Shown: positions 17,723-29,573, numbered from the stretch's first letter. The stretch: DNA of 33,420 nucleotides from Propionibacteriaceae bacterium (GCA_024636075.1 JAGXHS010000122.1:1-33420), one strand, 5' to 3'. Made by a program: numbers and translations. Notes: a model not told the origin generated them from the letters alone.

Positions 17723-19156
17723 TCACAACTCCAGGCCGGGGTAGAGGGGATGCGCGGCCAGTAATTCGGAGCTGGCGCTCTTGGCGCGTTCCGCCACCCC
17801 GGCTGTCAGGGTGTACTTGGCTTTGCTGGGCGTGCCCTGGGACGTGGCGGTGGGTTGGGTGTTGCGCAACACCTCGACGATCAGCTCGGCAACCCGGTCG
17901 AACTCGGCGGCGCCGAATCCGCGGGAGGTCAGTGCGGGAGTTCCCAGCCGAACTCCTGAGGTGTACCAGGCGCCGTTCGGATCCTGTGGCACCGAGTTCC
18001 GGTTGGTCACCACACCCGCGTCCAGCAGGGCGGATTCGGCCTGTCGGCCGGTGATGCCGTACTTCGAGACGTCCAACAACACCAGGTGGTTGTCGGTGCC
18101 ACCAGTGATCAAGTCTGCCCCGCGGGACAGAAACCCTTCGGCCAGGGACTTGGCATTGTCGGCGACGCGCTGCGCATAGTCCCGGAAGGACTGCTGACGT
18201 GCCTCGGCCAGGGCCACGGCCTTGGCTGCCATCACGTGGGCGAGCGGACCACCCAAGACCATCGGACAGCCCCGGTCGACGTCGCTGGCGAATTCCTTGG
18301 TGGCGAGCACCAGACCACCGCGGGGCCCGCGCAGTGACTTATGGGTGGTGGTGGTGACGACGTCGGCGTGCGGCACCGGATCCTCGTCACCGGTGAACAC
18401 CTTGCCGGCCACCAGACCCGCAAAGTGGGCCATGTCGACCATCAGGGTGGCGCCCACCTCGTCGGCGATCTCCCGAACCTTGGCAAAGTTGACCCGACGC
18501 GGATACGCGGAGTAGCCGGCCACGATGATCAACGGCTTGAACTCGCGGGCCTGCGCGGCCAGCGCGTCGTAGTCCAACAGTTGCGTCTCGGGATCGGTGC
18601 CGTAGGAGTTCTGGTGGAACATCTTGCCCGAGATGTTCGGTCGGAAGCCATGCGTCAGGTGTCCGCCGGCGTCCAGACTCATACCGAGCAGCCGTTGGTC
18701 ACCGAAGCGGTGGCGCAGCGTCTCCCAGTCGGTCTCGATGAGTTCGTTGACGTTCTTCGCCCCGAATTCGGCCAGCGCGGGCGTCTCCACCTTGTTCGCC
18801 AGGATCGCCCAGAAGGCGGTCAGATTGGCGTCGATGCCGGAGTGTGGTTGTACGTAAGCGTACTCGGCGCCGAACAGCTCGCGGGCGTGCTCAGCTGCCA
18901 CCGATTCGACCGTGTCCACGTTCTGGCAGCCGGCGTAGAACCGGTGACCGACGGTGCCCTCCGCGTACTTGTCACTGAACCAGGTACCCATGGTGAGCAG
19001 AACCGCGAGAGAAGCATAGTTCTCCGAGGCGATCAGCTTCAATGAGGATCGCTGGTCCGCCAGCTCGGCGCGGGTTGCCTCGGCGATCCGAGGTTCGACG
19101 GCGTCAATGGTGGTCAGGATGGACTGGTAGATCTCACTGGCGGACAGATCTGACAC
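17723..19156 (-). CDS. glyA: Serine hydroxymethyltransferase
   Basis: [45 protein letters not shown]; start GTG 19156 after GAGGAG. Confidence 0.95.
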   Translation of the reverse strand: MSDLSASEIYQSILTTIDAVEPRIAEATRAELADQRSSLKLIASENYASLAVLLTMGTWFSDKYAEGTVGHRFYAGCQNVDTVESVAAEHARELFGAEYAYVQPHSGIDANLTAFWAILANKVETPALAEFGAKNVNELIETDWETLRHRFGDQRLLGMSLDAGGHLTHGFRPNISGKMFHQNSYGTDPETQLLDYDALAAQAREFKPLIIVAGYSAYPRRVNFAKVREIADEVGATLMVDMAHFAGLVAGKVFTGDEDPVPHADVVTTTTHKSLRGPRGGLVLATKEFASDVDRGCPMVLGGPLAHVMAAKAVALAEARQQSFRDYAQRVADNAKSLAEGFLSRGADLITGGTDNHLVLLDVSKYGITGRQAESALLDAGVVTNRNSVPQDPNGAWYTSGVRLGTPALTSRGFGAAEFDRVAELIVEVLRNTQPTATSQGTPSKAKYTLTAGVAERAKSASSELLAAHPLYPGLEL

Positions 19157-19198
19157 GAACAGCTCCTCGGCGCTTGGTGGACGTGGCCTCCAATCTAG

Positions 19199-19214
19199 CG
19201 GGGCAGCTGCCCCG
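19199..19214. promoter_or_regulatory. Perfect 16-bp palindrome upstream of the glyA -10 element
   Basis: CGGGGCAGCTGCCCCG abutting minus-strand TAGATT (19192-19197). Confidence 0.4.
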
Positions 19215-19252
19215 ACGACATCCAGGACCACAGGTGCTGTGCACCGAGAGGA

Positions 19253-20212
19253 TCAGTTTCCGCGGATGCGCGACACTTCGTAGAGTGCCAGTGAGGCTGC
19301 CACGGAGGCATTCAGACTCTCCACCTCGCTGCTGATCGGTATCCGAACCAGTTGATGGCAGTGTTCGCGGACCAGACGAGCCAAACCGTTGCCCTCCGAA
19401 CCGATCACGACGACCAATGGACCGTCGAGACCCATGGCGGCGGTGATGTCCGTCTCGGCCTCGCCAGCCAGCCCGATGATGGTGAAGCCCGCCTTCTCGT
19501 AGTCTTCCAACGCCCGATTCAGGTTCTTCGCCCGAGCCAACGGAACCCGGGCAGCCGCACCGGCAGAGGTCTTCCACGCCACGGCCGTCAAACCGGCTGA
19601 GCGGCGCTCGGGGATGAGCACCCCGTGCGCGCCGAACGCGGCCGCGGAGCGGATGATCGCACCGAGGTTGCGCGGGTCAGTGATCTGGTCCAATGCCACG
19701 ATCAAGGCCTCGGTGTCGGATTCAAGGGCAAGGGTCATCAAGTCCTCGGGGTGGGCGTACTCGTAGGGTGGCAGTTGCAGCGCCACGCCTTGATGCACGG
19801 CTCCGCCAGTCATCCGATCCAACTCCCCGCGGGTTGTCTGCAGCATCGGAATGGAATGCTCCGCGGTGAATTTCAGGATGTCGCGCAGCCGGTCATCACG
19901 TTCGGCGCCCTCGGCGATGTAGGCCGTCTTCACCGGCAATCCGGCGTGCAGTGCCTCGACCACCGGGTTGCGCCCGGACACCCATTCGGGGCCGGCTCCA
20001 CTGCGGGGGGCGGAGCTCGTGGTGTTTCGGGGCGCTCCGCCGCCGCCCTGCGCGCCCGGCTTCTTGGACTTGTAGGCGTTGTGATAGGGACGATCTTCCG
20101 CCTTGGGGGTGGGCCCCTTGCCAGCGAGCGAGCGACGGATCCGGCCTCCGGAACCGGCGGTGCGGCCCTTGCCCTTGGTGGTGGCGCCGCGGCGCTGTGA
20201 ATTTCCTGCCAT
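19253..20212 (-). CDS. rlmB: 23S rRNA (guanosine-2'-O-)-methyltransferase, TrmH/SpoU family
   Basis: Basic N-terminus, VSGRNPVVEALHAG, LDQITDPRNLGAIIRSAAAFGAHGVLIPERRSAGL, VVVIGSEGNGLARLVREHCHQLVRIPISSEVESLNASVAASLALYEV. Confidence 0.95.
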   Translation of the reverse strand: MAGNSQRRGATTKGKGRTAGSGGRIRRSLAGKGPTPKAEDRPYHNAYKSKKPGAQGGGGAPRNTTSSAPRSGAGPEWVSGRNPVVEALHAGLPVKTAYIAEGAERDDRLRDILKFTAEHSIPMLQTTRGELDRMTGGAVHQGVALQLPPYEYAHPEDLMTLALESDTEALIVALDQITDPRNLGAIIRSAAAFGAHGVLIPERRSAGLTAVAWKTSAGAAARVPLARAKNLNRALEDYEKAGFTIIGLAGEAETDITAAMGLDGPLVVVIGSEGNGLARLVREHCHQLVRIPISSEVESLNASVAASLALYEVSRIRGN

Positions 20213-21625
20213 CTACTTCTCCAGACTCCAGGTGGCCCCGCTGGGGGTGTCATCAATCTGCAGCCCGGCCGCTGCAAGAGTGTCACGAATAGCGTCAGCC
20301 GTGGACCAGTCCCGCGCCGCGCGAGCAGTTGCTCGCTGTTCCAGCAAACTCCTGACGAGTGAGTCGATCACGGGACTCAGATCGGTGTCGCCGGCTGAAC
20401 GCTGCGACCAGATCGGATCGGCCGGATCGAGGCCCAGCACACCCAGCATCGCCTTCACTGACCGGTAGGCCTCAGCCGATTCGTCGTGCCGACCATCGTT
20501 CAGCGCCGCGTTGCCGTCGCGTAGGTGTTTGTAGAGCACCGCCAGCGCTCCCGGTGTGCCGAGATCGTCGTTCATCGCATCGGCGAAAGCCTGCGGGATC
20601 TGCGTGGTGTCGTCCGTGGTGGCGCCGTCCCTCTCCGCGCGGTTGAGGAAATTGTCGATCCGGGACAGCGATGCGGCCGCTTCGTCCAGCGAGGTGTCGC
20701 TGAACTCGATGCTGGAGCGGTAGTGAGGTGCGACCAGGTAGTAGCGCACTGCACGGGGTGGGTACCGCTGCACGACCTCGCTCACCAGAGCGCCGTTGCC
20801 GAGGGACTTGCTCATCTTCTCGCCGGCCGCGGTGACCCATGCGTTGTGCATCCAGTGGTTGGCGAAGCCTCTACCGGCGGCGCGTGACTGGGCCATTTCG
20901 TTTTCGTGGTGCGGGAAACGCAGATCCAACCCACCACCGTGGATGTCGAAGGTGTCACCGAGATACTTCCCAGCCATCGCGGAGCATTCGATGTGCCAAC
21001 CCGGTCGGCCGCGACCCCACGGAGCGGGCCAGGACGCAGTGCCGGGTTCACCGTCCTTGTGGCCCTTCCACAGTGCGAAGTCGCGGGGGTCGCGCTTGCC
21101 GCGCGGGTCGGCGTCCTCGGCGGGTTCCATGTTGGCGACGGACTGGTTCGACAGTTCGCCGTACTGTGGCCATGACTGCACGTCGAAGTAGACGTCTCCG
21201 GACCCGTCCGGGGCAGGGTAGGCGTGCCCACGCTCGATCAGGGTGCCGATCAGTTCCACCATCTCGGGGATGTGCCCGGTGGCACGTGGTTCGTAGGTGG
21301 GGGGCAGGCATCCGAGCGCAGAGTAGGCCTCGTGGAGTTCGCGTTCGAAGTGGTAGGCGAGGGAGAACCACTCGGTCCCCTGGGCGGCTGACTTGCTGAG
21401 GATCTTGTCGTCGATGTCGGTGACGTTCGCGATCACCGTCACCTCGTAACCGCTCCAGGTCAACCATCGGCGGAGCACGTCGAAGACGACCTCCTTGCGG
21501 ATGTGGCCCAGGTGTGGTGCTGATTGCACGGTCAATCCGCAGTGGTAGATGGACACCTTCCCCGAAACCAGCGGAACGAAGTCATCCAGCTGCCTGGTAG
21601 CACTGTCGTAGAGGCGGAAACTCAC
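20213..21625 (-). CDS. cysS: Cysteinyl-tRNA synthetase
   Basis: [17 protein letters not shown] (HIGH-like), [59 protein letters not shown] start. Confidence 0.96.
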   Translation of the reverse strand: MSFRLYDSATRQLDDFVPLVSGKVSIYHCGLTVQSAPHLGHIRKEVVFDVLRRWLTWSGYEVTVIANVTDIDDKILSKSAAQGTEWFSLAYHFERELHEAYSALGCLPPTYEPRATGHIPEMVELIGTLIERGHAYPAPDGSGDVYFDVQSWPQYGELSNQSVANMEPAEDADPRGKRDPRDFALWKGHKDGEPGTASWPAPWGRGRPGWHIECSAMAGKYLGDTFDIHGGGLDLRFPHHENEMAQSRAAGRGFANHWMHNAWVTAAGEKMSKSLGNGALVSEVVQRYPPRAVRYYLVAPHYRSSIEFSDTSLDEAAASLSRIDNFLNRAERDGATTDDTTQIPQAFADAMNDDLGTPGALAVLYKHLRDGNAALNDGRHDESAEAYRSVKAMLGVLGLDPADPIWSQRSAGDTDLSPVIDSLVRSLLEQRATARAARDWSTADAIRDTLAAAGLQIDDTPSGATWSLEK

Positions 21626-21638
21626 CGGGCAAGCCTAA

Positions 21639-21670
21639 CCCTGATCGGGGTGGGCCCTGATCGGGGTGGG
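21639..21670. repeat. Perfect 2x16-bp tandem repeat in the cysS promoter region
   Basis: CCCTGATCGGGGTGGG (21639-21654) repeated at 21655-21670. Confidence 0.9.
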
Positions 21671-21697
21671 CATTGTGTCACCTGCTGGTGGCAACGT

Positions 21698-23077
21698 TCA
21701 GCCCTTCTTCCCAGCTCGCAGGGTGTCGATGTCGAATCCGCCGAACGGTGCCGGCAGGTCTTCGTCCTCGACGTCGTCCTCCCACGGGTCGTAGGGCTGC
21801 TCGCCGTTGTCGTCGTCGAATCCCTGCGACGGATCGTAGGGATTGACCGGGCTTTGGCCGAGGTCGGCGGCCGCGACGTCGGCGCTGATGTCCTCATCGG
21901 GAAGATCGATCAGCACGTCCTTGACGTACCCCATGGCGGCTTCGGCGATGGGTACTTCTCGGAATTCGCGTTGCGAGGCGTACCAGCGGTAGTCGAGCAC
22001 CTCGTGGAACACCTGCGCCAGATCGCGTTTGGCGCGCAGTTCCTGGGGGATCAACCGAACCACCGCCTGGAAATTGTCGGTCAGCCACTTGTGCGCCACC
22101 ACAGCTTGGTCGACGTTCCATTGACCGGTGCGGAACCGGTAGGTGTCCAAATCATTGAGCAAGCGGCGGGCCTGGTGTTCCTCTGTGTCCAGTCCGGTCA
22201 GTCTGAGCAGCCGTCTCGAGTGGTGGCCGGCATCGACGACCTTCGGCTGGATGCGGATGGAATTGCCGTCCGGGGAGGTTTCGATGTCCAGTTCGGCAAC
22301 GTCGAAGCCCAGGGCATTGAGTCGTCGCACACGCGATTCAACTCGGTGCAGCTCGTTCCCGGCGAACTCCTCCACGGCCGTCAGCTCCGTCCACAACTCG
22401 CGGTACCGGGCTTCGATGGTCTCGACCAGGGTGAGGGGTTTCAGCGCCTCGTCCAACAGGCCGCCCGCCTCCAGATCGCAGAACTCGCCAAACAGGTTCG
22501 TGCGGGCGATCTGCAACTCGTGCTCGCGCTGCCCGGCAGAGAGCCGATCGTGGAGTTCGCCGGTCTCAGCGTCAACGAGGTAGGCGGCGAACTCGCCGGC
22601 GTCCCGACGGAACAGCACGTTGGACAGCGACACGTCACCCCAGAGGAATCCGAGCAGGTGTATCCGGGCGATCAGCACGACGAGCGCGTCCAGCAGTCGA
22701 AGAACCGTGTCGTGGCGCACGCCGGAGGAGAACAGCGCCCGATAGGGCAGCGAGAACTGCAGGTGCCGGGTGACCAGGATGGGATCCAGGGGCTTCCCGC
22801 TCGGAGTTTCCCTGCCGCTGATCACAGCAATGGGATCCACCGACGGCGTCCCGAGGCGTTGCAGGTCGCTTAGCAGCCGGTACTCGTGCACGGCCAGGTG
22901 TTCGACCACCTCCTTGGCGGCATAGACACTGTCGCCGACCCTGATGAACCGCACCACGTGCCGGGAGATTCCCCGGGGCAGCGCCACCAGGTGCTCGACC
23001 GGCCAGTCCGCCAACGAGACATCCCAAGGCAGTGCCAGCAAGCGGGTGTCCGGCTCGGCGGAGAGGAATCGGGGCAC
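21698..23077 (-). CDS. DUF4032 domain-containing protein with kinase-like N-terminal fold
   Basis: Start GTG 23077 (VPRFLSAEPDTRLLALPWDVSLADW); LLGFLWGDVSLSNVLFRRDAGEFAAYLVDAETGEL kinase-like loop; acidic C-terminus. Confidence 0.88.
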   Translation of the reverse strand: MPRFLSAEPDTRLLALPWDVSLADWPVEHLVALPRGISRHVVRFIRVGDSVYAAKEVVEHLAVHEYRLLSDLQRLGTPSVDPIAVISGRETPSGKPLDPILVTRHLQFSLPYRALFSSGVRHDTVLRLLDALVVLIARIHLLGFLWGDVSLSNVLFRRDAGEFAAYLVDAETGELHDRLSAGQREHELQIARTNLFGEFCDLEAGGLLDEALKPLTLVETIEARYRELWTELTAVEEFAGNELHRVESRVRRLNALGFDVAELDIETSPDGNSIRIQPKVVDAGHHSRRLLRLTGLDTEEHQARRLLNDLDTYRFRTGQWNVDQAVVAHKWLTDNFQAVVRLIPQELRAKRDLAQVFHEVLDYRWYASQREFREVPIAEAAMGYVKDVLIDLPDEDISADVAAADLGQSPVNPYDPSQGFDDDNGEQPYDPWEDDVEDEDLPAPFGGFDIDTLRAGKKG

Positions 23078-23219
23078 CCCCCCATGATGACACGATGCGT
23101 GATCGACCGAAGGTAGATGCAGTGACCCATACGCCCTCCGCAACCACCGCGGTGAGCTGGCCAAGTGCTTGTCACGCTCGGGTGCAACCAGACGCAGGAG
23201 ATTCCGGGAGCGGGGAGAT

Positions 23220-24383
23220 TCAGAGAGCTGCGGCTCGATCCAGGCCAGCGCTCAGGTCGCTCACCAGATCGCGCGCATCCTCGATGCCTGCCGAGATGCG
23301 CACCAGGCCGTCGCTGATTCCGGCCTGCCGACGGGCCTGCGGGGTCATCGATGCATGGGTCATGGTGGCCGGATGTGACACCAGGGACTCCACCCCACCC
23401 AACGACTCGGCCAGGTCGAAGCAGGCCAGACCGTCCAGCAACGCCCGGACGGCGGGTTCGCCGGAGAGTTCGAAGCTGAACAACGACCCGAATCCGTCTT
23501 GCTGTCGGGCTGCCACCTGGTGACCCGGATGGCTCGTCAAACCGGGGTAGTGCACGGCGCTGACGGCAGGGTGCCTGACGAGCAGATCCACCAGTTCGGC
23601 GGCGTTGAGCTGGTGAACGCGCATCCTGGCGTCGAGGGTACGTAGTCCACGCAAGGTCAGGTAGCTGTCGAAAGGGCTGCCGGTCAGGCCCAGCGCATTG
23701 GCCCATTGGGCCAGCTGCTCGTGCAGCTCGGTGGTGGCCGCCACGACGGCACCGCCCACCACGTCGGAGTGGCCGTTGATGAACTTGGTGGTGGAATGCA
23801 CCACCACGTCACAGCCATGTTCCAGTGGGCGCTGCAGCAGGGGTGAACAGAAGGTGTTGTCAGCCGCGACGACGGCGCCAGCGTCATGGGCCGCCGCGGC
23901 GACAGCAGAGATGTCGGTGACCCGGAGCAGCGGGTTCGACGGGGTCTCGATCCAGACCAAATCTGCTGGAGTCGCGAGGCTGACTGCCAGTGCGTCCGGG
24001 TCCGTCTGGTCGACGAAGTCGACGCGGAATCGTCCGGCGTCGGCCAACCAGCTGAACAGCCGCCATGAGCCGCCGTAGCAGTCGTGCGGCACGACGATCC
24101 GGCCCCCAACCGGCACCAAGGCCTCCAGGCACAGCGTGACTGTTGCCATCCCGGTGGCCACGACGACCCCGCCCGCACCACCCTCGAGCATCGTCAACGC
24201 CTCAGCAAGCTGGTCCCGGGTCGGGTTTCCGCTGCGGGTGTAGTCGTAACGGCGGGGGGAGGCGAAGGACTCGAAGGCGAAGTTCGTGGACAGGTACACC
24301 GGCGGCACGACGGCGCCGTACTGGGTGTCCGACTCCAGTCCAGCGCGGATCGCCTGGGTGACGCGGGTGGTGATGCGGCTCAT
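23220..24383 (-). CDS. metB: Cystathionine gamma-synthase (PLP-dependent Cys/Met metabolism enzyme)
   Basis: YDYTRSGNPTRDQLAEAL, VVHSTTKFINGHSDVVGGAV, FSFELSGE...LGGVESLVSHPATMTHA; start ATG 24383 with AAGGAG. Confidence 0.93.
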   Translation of the reverse strand: MSRITTRVTQAIRAGLESDTQYGAVVPPVYLSTNFAFESFASPRRYDYTRSGNPTRDQLAEALTMLEGGAGGVVVATGMATVTLCLEALVPVGGRIVVPHDCYGGSWRLFSWLADAGRFRVDFVDQTDPDALAVSLATPADLVWIETPSNPLLRVTDISAVAAAAHDAGAVVAADNTFCSPLLQRPLEHGCDVVVHSTTKFINGHSDVVGGAVVAATTELHEQLAQWANALGLTGSPFDSYLTLRGLRTLDARMRVHQLNAAELVDLLVRHPAVSAVHYPGLTSHPGHQVAARQQDGFGSLFSFELSGEPAVRALLDGLACFDLAESLGGVESLVSHPATMTHASMTPQARRQAGISDGLVRISAGIEDARDLVSDLSAGLDRAAAL

Positions 24384-24500
24384 GACGCTCCTTGATCGCA
24401 ACGGGTCCCGCACGACCCTAGGGCCTGACCACCGCAGATCTGCCGCCGTCCATGCTGCGGGCGTAGAACCGCTGACAGCACGGCAATGCTGACAACACGA

Positions 24501-24535
24501 CAGTGGGGCCCCGCCGTGTCGGCGTGACCCCACTG
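24501..24535 (-). terminator. Terminator-like hairpin downstream of the UgpC/MsmK-type ATPase gene
   Basis: CAGTGGGG...CCCCACTG 8-bp stem with internal GC-rich sub-hairpin. Confidence 0.55.
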
Positions 24536-24554
24536 GTCGTGCTGAGGTGCTGGA

Positions 24555-25655
<1,101 letters not shown>

Positions 25656-25872
25656 GCCGAGTTCCTTTCCACGGGCAGGTACGTGCCCGACGATCCGTTG
25701 TGGAAGTGACCGAGGTCATTCTCGATCATTCGCAGTATCGCACAGCGAACGGTCGCACCGCAGGTACGCCGAGGCTTTGTTGCAGCACCTGCGGGGCGCG
25801 AACAGCCGGGTGCTTCGAGGGCCGTGGCAGGGACTAGCATTCATGGTGAAATGCTGGCGTCTGGAGGGGATA

Positions 25873-26934
25873 GTGAAGGCACTGGTCAAGACGCAGGCTC
25901 AACCCGGACTTGAGCTGATGGATGTCCCCGTACCGAACGCTGGGCCCAACGACGTGCTGATCAGGGTGGCCAGGACCGGGATTTGTGGCACCGACCTGCA
26001 CATCCTCAACTGGGACGGCTGGGCAGCGGCCAACGTCAGCGTGCCGATCATCGTCGGACATGAGCTGTGCGGTGAGATCGTCGAGGTCGGATCAGCCGTC
26101 GAAGATCTCGAGGTGGGCATGTTCTGTTCGGTCGAGGGGCATCAGGTGTGCGGCCGATGCCGGTCGTGTCTGGCTGACAAACGGCACCTGTGCGCTCAGA
26201 CCAAGGCTCTCGGCGTGCACATCGACGGAGCGTTCGCCGAGTATCTTTCCACGCCGGCGCAGAACGTCTGGGTGCATCGGACCGCGATTGATCCTGACGT
26301 TGCCGCGATCTTCGATCCTTTCGGCAACGCGGTCCATGCCGCGCTGCAGTTCCCCTGCCTGGGCGAGGACGTGCTGGTATCCGGTGCGGGGCCGATCGGC
26401 ACGATGGCGGCACTGGTAACCCGTCATGCCGGCGCCCGCAACGTGGTGATCACCGACCTCTCGGACGCCCGGCTCGATCTGGCCCGGTCGTTGGGGATCG
26501 ACGTCGCGATCAACGTCACGCGCGAGACCCTCGCCGACGCCCAACAGCAGTTGGGGATGTGCGAAGGATTCGACGTGGGCTTGGAGATGTCGGGTTCGGG
26601 AGCAGCGTTGGCCGACATGATCGTCAACATGACTCACGGTGGGCGGATCGCCATGTTGGGGATTCCGCCGTCGGAGATCCAGCTCGACATGGCCAAGGTG
26701 GTGTTGAACATGCTCACCATTCAGGGTGTGTACGGACGCAAGATCTTCGAGACCTGGTACGCCATGAGTGTCCTGGTGCAGTGCGGCCTGGACATCTCGG
26801 GGGTCATCACGCACCGTTTCCACTACTCGGACCACCAGGAGGCCTTCGCTGCAGCCGGCGGCGGTGCCGCTGGCAAAGTGTTGCTCGAGTGGACCGACCA
26901 TGTGCTGCTTGATTCGAACGGCGGAAAACGATGA
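25873..26934 (+). CDS. tdh: L-threonine 3-dehydrogenase
   Basis: [51 protein letters not shown], zinc Cys cluster [15 protein letters not shown]; directly followed by kbl. Confidence 0.94.
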   Translation: MKALVKTQAQPGLELMDVPVPNAGPNDVLIRVARTGICGTDLHILNWDGWAAANVSVPIIVGHELCGEIVEVGSAVEDLEVGMFCSVEGHQVCGRCRSCLADKRHLCAQTKALGVHIDGAFAEYLSTPAQNVWVHRTAIDPDVAAIFDPFGNAVHAALQFPCLGEDVLVSGAGPIGTMAALVTRHAGARNVVITDLSDARLDLARSLGIDVAINVTRETLADAQQQLGMCEGFDVGLEMSGSGAALADMIVNMTHGGRIAMLGIPPSEIQLDMAKVVLNMLTIQGVYGRKIFETWYAMSVLVQCGLDISGVITHRFHYSDHQEAFAAAGGGAAGKVLLEWTDHVLLDSNGGKR

Positions 26935-28127
26935 CATCCCAGCCATACCAACACATAGCTCAGGATCTTGCGGCGGAGCTGCAGTCACTGCGCGACGAAG
27001 GTCTGTTCAAGGCCGAAGCTGCGCTCAGCACGCCGCAGTCCGCGCACATCGGCATCCAGGGCGGTCATACGGTACTCAACTTGTGCGCGAACAACTACCT
27101 CGGCCTGGCTGACCACCCGGTGCTGATCGCTGCCGCCAAATCAGCGCTGGACGAGTGGGGTTTCGGGATGGCCTCGGTGCGGTTCATCTGCGGCACCCAG
27201 CAGCCGCATCTCGACCTGGAGCGCGGGCTGTCGGAGCTGCTTGGCACTGATGACGCCATCCTCTACTCGTCATGCTTCGACGCGAACGGCGGCCTTTTCG
27301 AGGTCCTTTTCGACCAGCAGGATGCCATCATCTCCGACGCGCTCAACCACGCGTCCATCATTGACGGGGTGCGGCTTTCGAAGGCGGCCAGGTACCGATA
27401 CCGGAATCGCGACATGGACGATCTCGAAGCCAGATTGGTCGAGGCCTCCGGTGCAAGACGCCGGGTGATCGCCACCGACGGGGTCTTTTCGATGGACGGC
27501 TACGTGGCTCCGCTGGACAAGATCTGTGCACTGGCGGACAAGCACGACGCATTGGTGATGGTCGACGATTCGCACGCTGTCGGTTTCGTCGGGCCCAGCG
27601 GCGCCGGCACCCCGGAAAAATTCGGCGTCCAGGATCGGGTCGACATCGTCACCGGAACCCTCGGTAAGGCACTCGGGGGCGCGTCCGGTGGGTACACCGC
27701 CGCACGGCAGGAGATCGTCGACATCCTGAGGCAGCGATCCCGCCCCTACCTCTTCAGCAACTCGCTGGCGCCGGCCATCGTTGCAGCAGCGATTGCGACC
27801 CTCAACCTTCTCCGGGAATCGGCTGGATTGTTGGACCAGCTGCGCGAGAACACCATCTGGTTCCGGTCCGCCATGGCTGAGGCAGGTTTCGAGATCCCGG
27901 AATCCGACCATGCAATCGTGCCGGTGATGATCGGTGACGCCGCCGTTGCGGCGCAGATGGCCGAGGAGATCCTGGCCCACGGTGTCTATGTTCGAGCGTT
28001 CAGCTATCCGGTGGTGCCCAGAGGTGCAGCCAGGATCCGTACCCAGATGTCCGCCGCCCTCACCCGCAGTGACCTGCAACACGCCGTCGACGCCTTTGTG
28101 GCGGCACGTGCGACGGTGCTGGGCTGA
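26931..28127 (+). CDS. kbl: 2-amino-3-ketobutyrate coenzyme A ligase (glycine C-acetyltransferase)
   Basis: [56 protein letters not shown] overlap with tdh. Confidence 0.96.
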   Translation: MTSQPYQHIAQDLAAELQSLRDEGLFKAEAALSTPQSAHIGIQGGHTVLNLCANNYLGLADHPVLIAAAKSALDEWGFGMASVRFICGTQQPHLDLERGLSELLGTDDAILYSSCFDANGGLFEVLFDQQDAIISDALNHASIIDGVRLSKAARYRYRNRDMDDLEARLVEASGARRRVIATDGVFSMDGYVAPLDKICALADKHDALVMVDDSHAVGFVGPSGAGTPEKFGVQDRVDIVTGTLGKALGGASGGYTAARQEIVDILRQRSRPYLFSNSLAPAIVAAAIATLNLLRESAGLLDQLRENTIWFRSAMAEAGFEIPESDHAIVPVMIGDAAVAAQMAEEILAHGVYVRAFSYPVVPRGAARIRTQMSAALTRSDLQHAVDAFVAARATVLG

Positions 28128-28171
28128 CTGCTCGTGGACGTGTCGATCACCAGCTCGGGTAACCTTTCGCA

Positions 28172-29005
28172 GTGATGAACAAACCGACCGCAGGCGACCC
28201 GGGACCCGAACCCTTCGACCCGGGACCCGAACCCTTCCAGGTGGAAGCTGCCCGACTGGCCGGAGAATTGCCCACCGCACCCCCCGATCCGTCCGAGGGG
28301 GCGGAGGCACGCGGGACCTCCGCCCCCAAGGAGTGGTGGGACGATCCCAACATGCCGTGGCGGCACAAGCCCACTCGTTCCGATCTTGCCTGCATGGGCT
28401 GGATCGGTTTCATGGGACTGTTCGGATTGGCCATGCTGCCGCTGCGGGGTTGGCTGTTGGGGCTCAACCCGTCGCTGTTGGTGGCGCTCACTGGTTCCCG
28501 GTCCGGCTCGGCGGCTCTTGGCGCACTGGCATCGGTGGGCGATTACTTGGCGTGGTGGTGGCCCATGCTCGCGGGCAGTCTGATGAGCATCAAGCTCGAC
28601 TGGGTCTTCTGGTGGGCCGGCAAGCTGTGGGGTCGCGGCATGATCGAGGTCTGGGCTGGTCGCAGCGATCGCGCCGCCCGCAACTTTGCCCGCGCGGAAC
28701 GGGTGGCCCAGAAGTTCGGCGTCTTCGGTATGTTCATTGCCTACGTGCCAATCCCGCTGCCCTTGATGCAGGTGATCTTCGTGCTCGCCGGGGCGTCCGG
28801 CTGGAGTTGGAAGAAGTTCATGGCGCTGGACTTCGTTGCCTCCACCGTGTGGTTGATCGCCTATTTCCTGCTCGGATGGGCCGTCGGTGAACCGGCGGTG
28901 GAACTGCTCAAGGGGTACGCCAAGATCGCCAACTATGTGGCGATCGGTCTCGTGGTGCTGGTGATCGGCACCACCATCTGGAACGGTCGCAAGCGGAAGA
29001 GCTGA
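28172..29005 (+). CDS. DedA-like / VTT-domain membrane protein
   Basis: ARAERVAQKFGVFGMFIAYVPIPLPLMQVIFVLAGASGWSWKKFMALDFVAS with multiple TM helices. Confidence 0.75.
   Translation: MMNKPTAGDPGPEPFDPGPEPFQVEAARLAGELPTAPPDPSEGAEARGTSAPKEWWDDPNMPWRHKPTRSDLACMGWIGFMGLFGLAMLPLRGWLLGLNPSLLVALTGSRSGSAALGALASVGDYLAWWWPMLAGSLMSIKLDWVFWWAGKLWGRGMIEVWAGRSDRAARNFARAERVAQKFGVFGMFIAYVPIPLPLMQVIFVLAGASGWSWKKFMALDFVASTVWLIAYFLLGWAVGEPAVELLKGYAKIANYVAIGLVVLVIGTTIWNGRKRKS
28196..28237 (+). repeat. Perfect 2x21-bp in-frame tandem repeat inside the DedA-like gene
   Basis: GACCCGGGACCCGAACCCTTC twice, encoding DPGPEPF-DPGPEPF. Confidence 0.95.
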
Positions 29006-29036
29006 ACGGATCCCACCGCAGCCCGGGATGTGGCGA

Positions 29037-29573
29037 TCATTCGGTGCGGTGGCGCTCGTCCAGTGCGGCGCGGTATCCGTCCTCGGCAGCCGAATTGAAC
29101 GCCACCAGCACGATCTTCTTCACGGAGGTCTCGCAATCGTGGAGAGCTTCCACCGCGACACGGGTCGCCGCCGGCATCGGGTAGCCGTACACCCCGGCCG
29201 AGATGGTGGGGAACGCAATCGAGGTGGCGCCCAGCTCGTCGGCGATCCGCATCGATTCGGTGTAGCAGCTGGCCAACAATCGTTCGCATTCGGCGCTGCC
29301 GTCGAACACCGGTCCGACGGTGTGGATCACCCACCGGGATGGTAGGCGTCCAGCGCCCGTGGCGACCGCCTGTCCTGGTGGTAGCCCCTGGCGCAGTGTG
29401 CCCGCCCGTAGACGCCGACACTCGTCCAGGAGATCGGGACCAGCAGCCCTGTGGATGGCGCCGTCCACGCCACCACCGCCGAGCAACGACGAATTGGCGG
29501 CGTTCACGATCGCATCCACGTCAAGGGTGGTGATGTCACCGCGCCAGACGGCGATGCTCGCTGTGGTACTCAT
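29037..29573 (-). CDS. Macro-domain protein (ADP-ribose / O-acetyl-ADP-ribose deacetylase type)
   Basis: DITTLDVDAIVNAANSSLLGGGGVDGAIHRAAGPDLLDECR, YTESMRIADELGATSIAFPTISAGVYGYP. Confidence 0.95.
   Translation of the reverse strand: MSTTASIAVWRGDITTLDVDAIVNAANSSLLGGGGVDGAIHRAAGPDLLDECRRLRAGTLRQGLPPGQAVATGAGRLPSRWVIHTVGPVFDGSAECERLLASCYTESMRIADELGATSIAFPTISAGVYGYPMPAATRVAVEALHDCETSVKKIVLVAFNSAAEDGYRAALDERHRTE

Noticed and set aside
21524-22873. 449-aa plus-strand ORF opposite the DUF4032 gene
   Set aside because: Composition (H/Q/V/G rich) typical of reverse-frame reading; the DUF4032 protein on the other strand is coherent.
24384-24470. SAM riboswitch upstream of metB
   Set aside because: Looked for SAM-I/II/IV-like conserved cores by eye; none convincing. 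A covariance-model search would be decisive.
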